Positions 1 to 7,864 of a DNA stretch of 64,000 nt are shown in pieces. Source of the DNA: Flexithrix dorotheae DSM 6795 (lineage in GTDB: Bacteria; Bacteroidota; Bacteroidia; Cytophagales; Flammeovirgaceae); assembly GCF_000379765.1 (NCBI RefSeq), contig NZ_KB903520.1, forward strand, positions 62,001 through 126,000. Reading direction: 5' to 3'. Positions within the stretch are counted from its first letter, which is position 1, and every line of letters begins with the position of its first letter. The notes under the pieces were generated by a model. It worked only from the letters and a program-made list of their open reading frames with translations. It ran no database searches and was not told where the DNA came from. The position numbers and the translations under genes are program-made.

Positions 1-614
1 TATTCTTCAATTTGGATTCTCTTGAGCCTTTTTATAGAAGTTAGGTGGAGTAAAACTCTTTGGTCGAGTGTATTTTTAAATTCTCGGTAATCGAAAATAG
101 TAAGGAAAGCTACCGTAAGGGAAATGAGAGATATAATGTAGAAATTTATCCAAAACTTGATGCTTAGCGCATTTATTTTCATGTTCCGCGTTTTTCTCGA
201 TTGTAGGAAAATTGGCAAGTGCTTTTCCGTTTAGTTCTCCAGCATAAAATGGTGGTTTTGGTATTGATAAATTGGTGAAAAGGTGTAAATATTCAATAAT
301 ACTAAAAGACAATGAAATTATCAAAGAAATAGGGATAGTGTAAAACTGGAATAAGGCAGGATTTGCTTATTTTTTCAAAAATAAGTATAAAAATACCCCT
401 TCTTTGTAGAGTTTTCAGTCAAAATTCTATGATTGCCTTCTAATTGCACCTGCAATCTGCTATTGTCAATTTTCTGCCAGGTGTTATTTTAAAACTGAAA
501 TGGCTGTTTAAATAAGGTATAACATAAATTCATTTCCTTATCAACTGATAAAAAAATTATTATGCCTACCTTTGCGCCTTTGCTTTAAGAGGATCATTAA
601 TAATAACAATAAAA
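1..614. other. Leading region without a confident gene
   Basis: I see no gene I can support here. An open frame of 82 codons on the minus strand (76-324) has low-complexity, Phe/Pro/His-rich content and no recognisable motif. On the plus strand the first 90 bases stay open in frame 1 and could be the tail of a gene that starts before the window, but 29 codons are too few to judge. The last part holds the likely promoter of the FKBP gene. Confidence 0.5.
567..574 (+). promoter_or_regulatory. Bacteroidota-type promoter -7 box of the FKBP gene
   Basis: TACCTTTG matches the TAnnTTTG consensus used by the Bacteroidota primary sigma factor. It lies 40 bases before the ATG at 615, giving a leader of about 35 bases. 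No clear -33 TTTG is visible at the usual distance. Confidence 0.5.
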
Positions 615-1394
615 ATGAAAAACGGATTATTGATTTTTCTGGCGGTATTGTTTGTAACTACCGCATTTGCCCAATCTAAAAAAGAGCTGAAAGGAGAAAT
701 CGAAACCTTAAAATTAAAAGCCGATTCTTTGGGAAAAGCTTCCGAAAAATTGCAATCACAAATAAACGAGTTTGAATCAAGAAAAAAAGTGGACATGAAT
801 GACGAAATGCAAAAATTAAGTTATGCAATAGGAATTTTGATAGGGGAGAACCTAAAGAAAGACGGATTGCTGGATTCTATCACTGCTGAAGTATTTACAG
901 CAGCACTAGAGGATGTGAAAAATGGCAACCAACAAATGCCTCCTCAGGAAGCCAGCCAGTTTGTACAAACTTTAATGGAAGGTGCTCAAAAGAAAAAGTT
1001 TGAGAAAAACATTGAAGAAGGGAAAAAATTCCTGGAAGAAAATGCAAAAAGAGATGGTGTGGTTACATTGCCAAGTGGTTTGCAATATGAAGTTTTGGTG
1101 GAAGGAAATGGTGCAAAACCAACTGCAAATGATAAAGTGACTACGCATTACCACGGTACTTTAATTGATGGAACTGTATTCGATAGTTCAGTGGAAAGAG
1201 GTCAGCCGGCTACTTTTGGTGTGGGACAGGTAATTAAAGGATGGACTGAAGCGCTTTTATTGATGCCAGAAGGTTCGAAGTGGAAATTATTCCTGCCTTA
1301 CGATTTGGCTTATGGAGAAAGAGGGGCTGGTGGTGCAATTGGACCATATGCTACCTTGGTATTTGAAGTAGAGTTGATCAAAATTGAAAAGTAA
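615..1394 (+). CDS. Exported FKBP-type peptidyl-prolyl cis-trans isomerase
   Basis: This is a periplasmic or surface proline isomerase that would assist folding of exported proteins. Residues 1-19 form a Sec signal peptide ending AFA before Gln20. Residues 20-60 are Lys/Glu-rich and predicted coiled coil. Residues about 62-150 match the FKBP N-terminal dimerisation domain (the SYAIGILIGENL motif), and 165-258 are the FKBP catalytic domain, with VTTHYHGTLIDG, VFDSS, VIKGW and the LPYDLAYGERG segment. The arrangement resembles Mip/FkpA proteins. The gene stands alone, with its own promoter and a hairpin terminator. The coiled-coil insert before the N-domain is the only unusual part. Confidence 0.95.
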   Translation: MKNGLLIFLAVLFVTTAFAQSKKELKGEIETLKLKADSLGKASEKLQSQINEFESRKKVDMNDEMQKLSYAIGILIGENLKKDGLLDSITAEVFTAALEDVKNGNQQMPPQEASQFVQTLMEGAQKKKFEKNIEEGKKFLEENAKRDGVVTLPSGLQYEVLVEGNGAKPTANDKVTTHYHGTLIDGTVFDSSVERGQPATFGVGQVIKGWTEALLLMPEGSKWKLFLPYDLAYGERGAGGAIGPYATLVFEVELIKIEK

Positions 1395-1450
1395 AAAGTT
1401 TGCTGCCTAACCCAATTAGGGAGGTGGTGAATGGTAATAATATAATAATG

Positions 1451-1481
1451 AAGGAGGGGCAATTGAGTTCCTCCTTTTTTT
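1451..1481 (+). terminator. Rho-independent terminator after the FKBP gene
   Basis: AAGGAGG (1451-1457) pairs with CCTCCTT (1470-1476) across a 12-base loop, followed by a run of T. It ends only four bases before the ATG of the next gene, so the acetyltransferase either has a leaderless message or is expressed by read-through. Confidence 0.7.
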
Positions 1482-1485
1482 GCTT

Positions 1486-1983
1486 ATGAAAATCAGGATA
1501 GCCAACCCATCAGATGCAAATGCCATAAACCTGATATATAATCAGGCGGTAATTGCTAAACACCAAACTGCCGATCTTACTCCAATTCCTTTGGTAGAAA
1601 CGGAAAAATGGCTGGCAAATCACAACCCTGAAAAATATCCTGTTTTTGTAGCTGAATTGGATGGGAAAGTAGTGGGATGGATATCCATAAGCCCTCACAG
1701 GGCCGGGAGAGAAGCACTCAAATATACTTCAGAAGTCAGTTATTTTATTCATCAATCCCATCAGAAAAAAGGTATTGGCTCTGCATTAATGGACTATGTG
1801 ATTAACCATGCCCGGGATTTTGAAGCCAAAAACCTTTTTGCCATCCTGCTGGAAACCAATAAAGGAAGTATTAGGTTATTGGAAAAATTTGCATTCGAAA
1901 AATGGGGTTATCTGCCCAGGGTTGCCGAAATTGATGGCAGGGAAGTAGGCCAATTTTATTACGGAAGGCGAACCTACGATTAA
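1486..1983 (+). CDS. GNAT-family N-acetyltransferase, phosphinothricin acetyltransferase-like
   Basis: A 165-residue single-domain GNAT acetyltransferase that would move an acetyl group from acetyl-CoA to a primary amine. The acetyl-CoA pyrophosphate loop is QKKGIGSALM. The C-terminal EKWGYLPRVAEID and GQFYYGRR segments are characteristic of the phosphinothricin/methionine sulfoximine acetyltransferase subgroup (Pat/MnaT type). The real substrate cannot be told from sequence. I chose ATG 1486; the frame also opens at TTG 1480. The stop codon directly abuts the stop of the convergent gene at 1984, with no intergenic base. Confidence 0.9.
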   Translation: MKIRIANPSDANAINLIYNQAVIAKHQTADLTPIPLVETEKWLANHNPEKYPVFVAELDGKVVGWISISPHRAGREALKYTSEVSYFIHQSHQKKGIGSALMDYVINHARDFEAKNLFAILLETNKGSIRLLEKFAFEKWGYLPRVAEIDGREVGQFYYGRRTYD

Positions 1984-2223
1984 TTATTTTGAATTTGCCA
2001 TTTGTTTTTCGTGCTTCTCCAACATCGTTTTCAGGCTTTCATAATGCTGAGTCAGGTTTTTTAAACTGACCTCTTCTTTTTTAATATCGGGAAAGGCCTG
2101 CATGTTGGGTATGGTTTGAGGCATTTCCATCAAATGTTTGTACAATTCCGGATGTTCCTCCATTATTTTATTGGTAAGCTCATTTATCTTTTTTGTCAAT
2201 ATTTTTTCTTCAGTAATTTCCAT
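1984..2223 (-). CDS. Small hypothetical protein, 79 aa
   Basis: I do not recognise a named family. The product is highly charged, has no signal peptide or membrane segment, and looks largely helical: an N-terminal Lys/Glu helix, a central Pro/Met-containing turn (MPQTIPNMQAFP) and a C-terminal helix (SLKTMLEKHEKQMA). It is probably a small cytoplasmic protein. Codon use is like the neighbours, and the convergent arrangement with zero spacing to the acetyltransferase suggests a real gene. Confidence 0.65.
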   Translation of the reverse strand: MEITEEKILTKKINELTNKIMEEHPELYKHLMEMPQTIPNMQAFPDIKKEEVSLKNLTQHYESLKTMLEKHEKQMANSK

Positions 2224-2512
2224 GGGTTAAGATTTTAATTCAACATTATACCTTCCAACATCTTACCAAAACCTGGTTACTGGTTTTGATTGGTTATGAG
2301 TTTGATTTTCAGGTTGTTGTAATGGAATGCTCTTGTGTAGAAAATTAACTGTTGATTTTATTCTACATTTACTGTAGCATAATCTCCCAACTGATTTTAC
2401 AATTTCACAGCTTCTTAAACTTCAATTAACACTTTCCCCCAGTATTTTTATTAAAATAGCCTTCTGAATTTAAAAAATTAGGATTAATACTTAATTTGTA
2501 TTTTGACAATTA

Positions 2513-3448
2513 ATGAAAGCTACATTGAAAAAATTATTCATATTGGCAATTGCCGGACTGGGGTTTTTTTACCCTACATATCAAAACAAAAAGCCTGATT
2601 TCAAAAAGGAAACAGAATATCCGGTACATGTTTTACTTATAGGGGTGGACGGCATGAGCCCTGACGGAATAAAAAATGCAGACACTCCTGTGATGGATAA
2701 ACTGGTAGAATCCGGGGCTTATTCTTTCACCGCACAAGATGTGATGCCCAGCAGCAGCGGGCCGAACTGGGGTTCCATGCTATTGGGTTGTGGGCCAGAA
2801 GTGCATGGAATCTGGAATAATTCATGGGATCCATTGATGATAAAAGATTCCGTTTATTGTGAAGGTAAAAAAGGGGAAACCGTTCCTTCCATTTTTAAAA
2901 TTATAAGAGAAAAATATGATGCTGCGGAATTGGCTTGCTTCCATCAGTGGTATAATATAGCCCTATATATTGAAAATTATGTGCCTTCTATTGTGGCCCA
3001 TACAAACGATGAACTCAAAACTACTCAGGCAGCAACTGATTACATTGGAAAATACCATCCACTTTTCACTTTTGTTCATTTGGATCATGTTGACCATGCC
3101 GGGCATGAATATGGTCATGGGACAAGGGAATACTATCAGTCTGTAGCAAAAGCTGATTCCCTAATCGGTCGGTTCGTGGAAACAGTGGAAAACTCTCCAA
3201 TGAAAGGCAAAACCATTATTCTGATTTCCTCTGACCACGGAGGGAAAGGGAAAGGGCATGGCGGGGATACTCCGGAGGAAAGAACTATCCCTTTTATCAT
3301 CAATGGTCCGGGAATTCACCAGGGATTGGAAATTAAAGATGCTGTAAACATTTATGACATCCCGGTAACAATTGCACATTTGCTTCAGGTAAAAGCACCT
3401 TCATGCTGGACAGGAAAGCCAGTTTTGTCTGCTATCCAATCAAATTAA
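2513..3448 (+). CDS. Exported type I phosphodiesterase / alkaline phosphatase superfamily protein
   Basis: A 311-residue member of the alkaline phosphatase fold, closest to nucleotide pyrophosphatase/phosphodiesterases. An N-terminal hydrophobic segment (residues 8-21) should export it. Expected metal ligands are visible: Asp46 in GVDGM, the DHVDHAGHEYGHG cluster and SSDHGGKGKGHGG near residue 240. The nucleophile position (Thr in T-x-P-N of the NPP family) is Ser82 in SSSGPNWGS, so a Ser nucleophile is inferred. Substrate unknown; phosphodiesters or phosphonates are possible. It is a single gene followed by the first of three related hairpin repeats. Confidence 0.85.
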   Translation: MKATLKKLFILAIAGLGFFYPTYQNKKPDFKKETEYPVHVLLIGVDGMSPDGIKNADTPVMDKLVESGAYSFTAQDVMPSSSGPNWGSMLLGCGPEVHGIWNNSWDPLMIKDSVYCEGKKGETVPSIFKIIREKYDAAELACFHQWYNIALYIENYVPSIVAHTNDELKTTQAATDYIGKYHPLFTFVHLDHVDHAGHEYGHGTREYYQSVAKADSLIGRFVETVENSPMKGKTIILISSDHGGKGKGHGGDTPEERTIPFIINGPGIHQGLEIKDAVNIYDIPVTIAHLLQVKAPSCWTGKPVLSAIQSN

Positions 3449-3487
3449 AATAATGCTTTAAGATCTTTTTGTGTTGTAAATTTTCCT

Positions 3488-3552
3488 GCTACTTAAGCTT
3501 TGTGAACTTGAATTTATTGCGATGGTTTCAGTTTGAAATTGAAATCATGGGA
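3488..3552 (+). repeat. Dispersed hairpin repeat, copy A
   Basis: The block contains TTAAGCTTTG, then AACTTGAATTTAT, then GGTTTCAGTTT pairing with AAATTGAAATC (11 bp with two G-U pairs) around one base. The same three blocks occur in the same order in copy B at 5159. It lies 40 bases after the stop of the phosphodiesterase gene. Confidence 0.6.
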
Positions 3553-3588
3553 AGAAAAGAACCTTTAAACGCAGAATTTTTTTGTAAT

Positions 3589-4305
3589 CTACAAAGGTCC
3601 TATTCTATAACTAAATTGAATAATTACCCTATCTAAATGCTGGGTTATATTACTGATTTCAAAATTCCTACTAATTGCTGAATTGTCCAGATAATATTCA
3701 TGGCTTAATTTTACATGACGGCCACTATCAATTTCATGAGTGATAAAATCCATCCATTCTTTAAAATCAATTGGGCTTTCGTCTACTTTATTGATTTTGT
3801 TTAGAACACCTAAAAAAAGGCTATCCAGATAATGATCTTTTGTATAGTATGGATTTAGTGTTGAATACCAATATTCAACCCAGTAATATTCACAACCTTT
3901 GTTTACTAAATATAGACTATCCCTATTACTGAGTACGGCTAATTCTTCTCCAATTTGCAAACTATCATTTAACACAAAATAATGAAATAGCAGGTGTTTA
4001 GGCTTTATCAGGCTTTCTGGAATATTCCGGGTGCAATTAAAATCTCCGTAAAATTCATTTTCGGTGGTTTTTGTGGATTTTATCTGGTTTTTTATTCTTT
4101 TAAAAAAGGTTTCTAACTCTTTAGGACTTTTGAGGTATTCTTCCTTATCAAATTTATTTGACTTATCTATACCTGTTATTCTGTGGGCATTTGTTTCTAA
4201 ACCAGTTCTTTCCTTTAATATAGAGGACTCTGTTTCCCCATTTTCATTATTTTTTAAACATCCCGTTAACAATAGTAAAATCAATACTAATTGAAATCTT
4301 TTCAT
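3589..4305 (-). CDS. Hypothetical lipoprotein, about 238 aa
   Basis: No family recognised. An N-terminal signal with lipobox LTGC (LVLILLLLTGC) marks it as a lipoprotein, with Leu-Lys-Asn following the Cys. The mature part is polar, rich in Asn, Lys, Tyr and Glu, has no membrane segment, and ends in an amphipathic strand-rich stretch (VIIQFSYRIGPL). The frame has ATG at 4311 and 4305; I prefer 4305 because it gives a standard MKR signal start. It is divergent from the beta-lactamase gene, with about 100 bases between. Confidence 0.75.
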   Translation of the reverse strand: MKRFQLVLILLLLTGCLKNNENGETESSILKERTGLETNAHRITGIDKSNKFDKEEYLKSPKELETFFKRIKNQIKSTKTTENEFYGDFNCTRNIPESLIKPKHLLFHYFVLNDSLQIGEELAVLSNRDSLYLVNKGCEYYWVEYWYSTLNPYYTKDHYLDSLFLGVLNKINKVDESPIDFKEWMDFITHEIDSGRHVKLSHEYYLDNSAISRNFEISNITQHLDRVIIQFSYRIGPL

Positions 4306-4408
4306 AAGCATCCCAAATATTAATTTGAAACAGGAAATTTATAAAGATAATCATAGAAAAATGATTAGCTTAGAGATTTGATTTTTTCAACCAAAACCAC
4401 CTGTGCAA

Positions 4409-5146
4409 ATGAAATCCAACGGCTTTCTTTTTTTATCAATTCTGTACCTAATCATTGGTTGTACAGGCAATAATAATTTTGAGGGATATGAAACTGAAGA
4501 TTTAAAAATCGAACAGGTTTCAGCCCATTCTTTTATTCATCTTTCCTATTTAAATACCCAGGATTTTGGGAAAGTGGGTTGCAATGGTATGGTGGTGATT
4601 CATGAGGATGAAGCCATTATTTTCGATACTCCTGCTGATGAAAAAACTTCTGTGGAATTGCTGAACTGGGTGGAAAATGACATGAACTGTAAGGTAAAAG
4701 GAATTGTGGTAACCCACTTCCATATCGATTGTCTGGGAGGTTTGAGTGAGTTTCATAAAAGAAATATTCCATCTTATGCCAATAATCAAACCATTGAACT
4801 GGCCAATACCGGAGATAAAACTCTTCCCCAAAATGGCTTTGATGGTTTGCTTGAATTAAAAATTGGTGATGAAAAAGTTATCAGTGAGTACTTTGGTGAG
4901 GGCCATACTGCGGATAATGTCATTGGTTATTTCCCTAAAGATAAAACTCTTTTTGGCGGATGTCTGGTAAAATCAATCGGGGCGGGAAAAGGAAACCTGG
5001 AAGATGCGAAGGTGGAGGAATGGTCTAATACAGTTAGTAAGGTGAAATCAAAATACACTGAAACAAAAATTGTGATTCCGGGGCATGGGAAATCGGGAGG
5101 AACTGATTTACTGGATTTTACCATCGATATGTTCAAAGTGCAATAG
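4409..5146 (+). CDS. Subclass B1-type metallo-beta-lactamase, lipoprotein
   Basis: A 245-residue metallo-beta-lactamase fold protein with all six zinc ligands of subclass B1: His103, His105 and Asp107 in THFHIDCLGG, His166 in GEGHTADN, Cys185 in LFGGCLVKS, His226 in IPGHGKSGG. The GNLEDAKVEEW segment and the C-terminal IPGHG-TDLLDFT pattern also follow CcrA/IND-type enzymes. The N-terminus is a lipoprotein signal with lipobox IIGC (Cys18), so it would be membrane-anchored. Hydrolysis of beta-lactams is the expected activity; substrate range is unknown. ATG 4409 is preferred to GTG 4403. No mobile element is adjacent, so it looks like a resident gene. Confidence 0.9.
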   Translation: MKSNGFLFLSILYLIIGCTGNNNFEGYETEDLKIEQVSAHSFIHLSYLNTQDFGKVGCNGMVVIHEDEAIIFDTPADEKTSVELLNWVENDMNCKVKGIVVTHFHIDCLGGLSEFHKRNIPSYANNQTIELANTGDKTLPQNGFDGLLELKIGDEKVISEYFGEGHTADNVIGYFPKDKTLFGGCLVKSIGAGKGNLEDAKVEEWSNTVSKVKSKYTETKIVIPGHGKSGGTDLLDFTIDMFKVQ

Positions 5147-5158
5147 GTCCTATTATCT

Positions 5159-5232
5159 GCTTAAGCTTTGCGATATCTCAAGTTTATTAACTTGAATTTA
5201 TGATAAGGTTTCAGTTACAAACTGATACCAGG
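5159..5232 (+). repeat. Dispersed hairpin repeat, copy B
   Basis: TTAAGCTTTG, AACTTGAATTTAT and GGTTTCAGTT are shared in order with copy A. Here GGTTTCAGTT pairs with AACTGATACC, 9 of 10, around three bases. An extra 18-base piece with its own small hairpin (AAGTT-tatt-AACTT) sits between the first two blocks. It begins just after the stop of the beta-lactamase gene. Confidence 0.6.
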
Positions 5233-5276
5233 CAGGCCTGGGCTATTAAAGATATTAATTTCAACTCTAAAAATTT

Positions 5277-5534
5277 ATGAGACTTCTAAATTTGATACTT
5301 ATTATTCTTCCATGTCTTTTTATTCAAAATGCCAAAGCTAGTGATCCTGAATATGCTATAATTGAAACAAAATCAGGTGAAAAAATAGAGGCAGAGATAG
5401 ATACATTTGAGGAAGGAGTTATTATTTCCCAAGGCAACAAATTGCACTATTCCATTGATGGAGAAAAACATAAGATAAACTATAAAGAGATCAAGATGGT
5501 ATCTCTGGTGAATAGGATTTCAGTTTTAAACTGA
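5277..5534 (+). CDS. Small exported hypothetical protein, 85 aa
   Basis: The first 21 residues are a Sec signal (LILIILPCLFIQNAKA). The mature 64 residues carry an ETKSGEKIEAEID-EEGVII pattern that suggests a small beta-barrel or SH3-like periplasmic domain, but I cannot assign a family. The last codons (N-R-I-S-V-L-N-stop) fall inside the third hairpin repeat, so the repeat may have set the current C-terminus. It lies 130 bases after the beta-lactamase gene with copy B of the repeat between. Confidence 0.65.
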   Translation: MRLLNLILIILPCLFIQNAKASDPEYAIIETKSGEKIEAEIDTFEEGVIISQGNKLHYSIDGEKHKINYKEIKMVSLVNRISVLN

Positions 5535-5539
5535 AACCC
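5515..5539 (+). repeat. Dispersed hairpin repeat, third hairpin (core only)
   Basis: GGATTTCAGTTT pairs with AAACTGAAACCC around one T: nine perfect pairs (TTTCAGTTT/AAACTGAAA), one mismatch, then GG/CC. The sequence is the same core as the hairpins of copies A and B, without the upstream blocks. It covers the stop codon of the 85-residue gene. Confidence 0.55.
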
Positions 5540-5592
5540 GTATGTATGCAAAACCAGTGAAGGATTTTAACTGGAAAAATCCGTCAATTTCC

Positions 5593-5600
5593 TATCTTTG
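5593..5600 (+). promoter_or_regulatory. Promoter -7 box of the YebC gene
   Basis: TATCTTTG matches TAnnTTTG and lies 56 bases before the ATG at 5656. No good -33 box is seen. Confidence 0.5.
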
Positions 5601-5655
5601 AAATTTAGAATTGGGTTTATAATATTGTAATTCAAAATATTAATTAAAAAATAAA

Positions 5656-6363
5656 ATGGGAAGAGCGTTTGAATTTCGAAAAGCCAGAAAGTTCAAAAGA
5701 TGGGCACAAATGGCTAAAACCTTTACCCGGTTGGGAAAGGATATTGTAATTGCTGTGAAAGAAGGAGGGCCTGATCCGGAGGCTAATTCCAAATTGAGGG
5801 CAGTAATGCAAAACGCCAAGGCCGCTAATATGCCTAAAGAAAATGTTGAGCGTGCCATCAAAAAGGCTTCATCAAAGGATACCTCTGAGTATAAGGAAGT
5901 TTTATTTGAAGGATATGGCCCTCACGGAATTGCGGTATTGGTAGAAACGGCCACTGATAACAATAACAGAACTGTAGCCAATATCAGAAGTTATTTCAAT
6001 AAATGTAATGGAAGTTTGGGAACATCTGGTTCGGTGGAATTCATGTTCGATCATACCTGCAACTTTAAAATCAATAAGGAAGGCCTGGATGCTGAAGAAC
6101 TGGAATTCGAACTGATCGATTTTGGTGCAGAGGAAGTTTTTGAAGAAGAGGACGGAATTTTGATTTATGGGGACTTCAAAAGTTTTGGTTCCCTGCAAAA
6201 GGAATTGGAAAACAGAAATTTGGAAATTATTTCCTCGGGTTTTGAGCGGATTCCTACCGTTACTAAAAAACTAAATGAGGAAGAAATTGCGGATGTGGAA
6301 AAACTGTTGGAAAAAATTGAAGAAGATGATGATGTACAAAACGTATATCATACAATGGAATAA
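5656..6363 (+). CDS. YebC/PmpR/TACO1-family protein
   Basis: A 235-residue YebC-family protein, recognisable by the N-terminal MGRAFEFRK-RK-KRWAQMAK block, the GGPDPEANSKLR segment, NMPKENVERAIKKA, and YGPHGIAVLVE. Family members were described as transcriptional regulators; recent work on YebC links them to translation of proline-rich or stalling sequences, so the function should be stated cautiously. The N-terminal lysine-rich part is the nucleic acid contacting region. The length is normal. The gene is monocistronic, with its own promoter and a strong terminator. Confidence 0.93.
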   Translation: MGRAFEFRKARKFKRWAQMAKTFTRLGKDIVIAVKEGGPDPEANSKLRAVMQNAKAANMPKENVERAIKKASSKDTSEYKEVLFEGYGPHGIAVLVETATDNNNRTVANIRSYFNKCNGSLGTSGSVEFMFDHTCNFKINKEGLDAEELEFELIDFGAEEVFEEEDGILIYGDFKSFGSLQKELENRNLEIISSGFERIPTVTKKLNEEEIADVEKLLEKIEEDDDVQNVYHTME

Positions 6364-6378
6364 CAAAATCTAAACAGA

Positions 6379-6415
6379 AAAAAAGCCTTTCAAACTAAAT
6401 TGAAAGGCTTTTTTG
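6379..6415. terminator. Bidirectional terminator between yebC-like and thioredoxin-like genes
   Basis: AAGCCTTTCAA pairs with TTGAAAGGCTT around a six-base loop, with A-run on the left and T-run on the right, so it can end transcription of both convergent genes. Confidence 0.9.
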
Positions 6416-6420
6416 TTTTC

Positions 6421-7032
6421 TTATTTTTTCTCACATACCTTCAGGAAAGGCAGGAGCTCATCCTGAATGGTTTCGGCTTTGTCTTTCAGATACCATTTTT
6501 GCAATTCAGCCTGAAAATCCTGGTAAAGGATCTTTTTTTTATTCAGTTTATAAACTGTAAACATATCCTGAGCAGGCTTTGGTCTCGGCCCCCATGATCC
6601 TTTTACTTCTAAGGTTTCCTTATCCAAAATAATCACTTTAGGAATGGATCTGCCACCATTGGTGAGAAAATTATCCATCAATGGAAGATTCTCATCTCTA
6701 AGCACTGTTAAAAGTTCGATATTGGGAGAAGCTTCGGCAATTTTATTCAAAACAGGTAAAATCTGAGCCGCATCTCCGCACCAGCTTTCGGTAAGAACAA
6801 GCCAAATAAGGTCGCAGTTAATTTTGCGAATGGCCTCATTAAAATCAGGCTTCAATTCCAGTGATTTATCCAGCCTTTTCATTCGCTGGTTATTCAATTT
6901 GGTATAAAATACCAGGCTTTCAGTCTGGTTTGGGCCGGTGGTTTTGCCATTTTCTGACAAACCTATCATCAAATCCCTGTAAGCAGTGTAAGGAATAGCC
7001 TTAGCAAGGCTTTTTTCAATTATCTTTTCCAA
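6421..7032 (-). CDS. Thioredoxin-like family protein with a single-Cys WCGD motif
   Basis: A 203-residue cytoplasmic thioredoxin-fold protein. The active-site region reads TESWCGDAAQILPVL, so only the first Cys of CxxC is kept; the cis-Pro region is RSIPKVIILD. This variant is widespread in Bacteroidota and Firmicutes and lacks the second resolving Cys, so a monothiol role (redox buffering or thiol exchange) is inferred rather than classical disulfide reduction. No signal peptide. It is transcribed alone toward YebC, sharing its terminator. Confidence 0.8.
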   Translation of the reverse strand: MEKIIEKSLAKAIPYTAYRDLMIGLSENGKTTGPNQTESLVFYTKLNNQRMKRLDKSLELKPDFNEAIRKINCDLIWLVLTESWCGDAAQILPVLNKIAEASPNIELLTVLRDENLPLMDNFLTNGGRSIPKVIILDKETLEVKGSWGPRPKPAQDMFTVYKLNKKKILYQDFQAELQKWYLKDKAETIQDELLPFLKVCEKK

Positions 7033-7189
7033 TTTTATTGTTGTTGCAGTCTGGTTAAAATTTATATTCTATCAGTAAACCCTTATTAAAGGATTTTGAT
7101 TCCATACGCCAAAATTATGTCAGGATTAGCGCTCAAAAAAATAATTTAAACTTATATTTTTTAACCTCTACAATTACAAAAAGTATTTC

Positions 7190-7864
7190 TTAGCGTACCG
7201 TCAGTTCCTCTAGTTCCCTTAAATCGTTGATGATATAATCTGGCTCTCCAGACAGTAATTGTTGCTCGGTATGCGCACCAGTGGTGATACCGATATTTAA
7301 CCCACAACCGGCATTTTTTCCTTCTACAATGTCGATAATTGAATCACCCACTTTAGCAATATTTGAAGTATCATTTATGCCGAATTTTTCTTTTGCCAGG
7401 AGAATCATGTCAGGGTAGGGGCGGCTCTTTTCCACCTGACTTGCTGTTACCAGTTCATCGAAATGTTTCCCTTTTTCCCAGCCAAGTTTTTTAACCAGTG
7501 ATTCCGCTGTTTCCTGATTATATCCGGTATTCAGTACTACAAGAATTTTATTTTTCTTTAAAAAAGAGAATATTTCTTCAGCTCCCTCAATAGGTTTAAC
7601 ATTTAATTTAAGATAGGCTTCTTTAAGCTGATTTAGGAAATTACTGAAAATCTCCTGAATCTCAGTTTCTGGTAAGTCAATTTCCTTTGAAGCAAGGATA
7701 TCTTTTACCGCCTGTAATTTTTCTTTGCCTGCTCCTTCAGCCAAAACTTCTGTCAGAGAAAAATCAAAGCCATGTTGGTTTATGGCTTGTTGAAGTGTTT
7801 TATAAACTACATTATCTTCGTTGACTGTGGTTCCAGCCATATCAAAAACTACCATTTTAATCAT
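7190..7864 (-). CDS. Phosphonatase-like HAD hydrolase (PhnX-related)
   Basis: A 224-residue HAD hydrolase of the phosphonatase-like family (TIGR03351). It has the family hallmarks: nucleophile motif FDMAGTT (Asp8, DxAGT rather than DxDxT), a cap-domain lysine that aligns with the Schiff-base lysine of PhnX (Lys47 in GAGKEKLQAV), and an Arg before the acidic motif (SRPYPDM) where other HADs have Lys. The acidic motif is KVGDSIIDIVEGKNAG. The predicted reaction is C-P bond cleavage in a 2-oxoethylphosphonate such as phosphonoacetaldehyde. Its ATG overlaps the TGA of the oxidoreductase gene by four bases (ATGA), implying translational coupling. Confidence 0.85.
   Translation of the reverse strand: MIKMVVFDMAGTTVNEDNVVYKTLQQAINQHGFDFSLTEVLAEGAGKEKLQAVKDILASKEIDLPETEIQEIFSNFLNQLKEAYLKLNVKPIEGAEEIFSFLKKNKILVVLNTGYNQETAESLVKKLGWEKGKHFDELVTASQVEKSRPYPDMILLAKEKFGINDTSNIAKVGDSIIDIVEGKNAGCGLNIGITTGAHTEQQLLSGEPDYIINDLRELEELTVR

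Noticed and set aside
76-324. 82-codon minus-strand frame at the beginning of the window
   Set aside because: Low-complexity content, no signal peptide or motif, and no promoter; probably chance.
1984-5534. Toxin-antitoxin or defence island made of the small genes
   Set aside because: The small genes are not paired or overlapping, two encode exported proteins, and none shows toxin, nuclease or antitoxin motifs.
6544-6557. Perfect palindrome CAGTTTATAAACTG
   Set aside because: It is within the thioredoxin-like coding sequence and does not share the blocks of the hairpin repeats at 3.5-5.5 kb beyond a short CAGTTT; likely coincidence.
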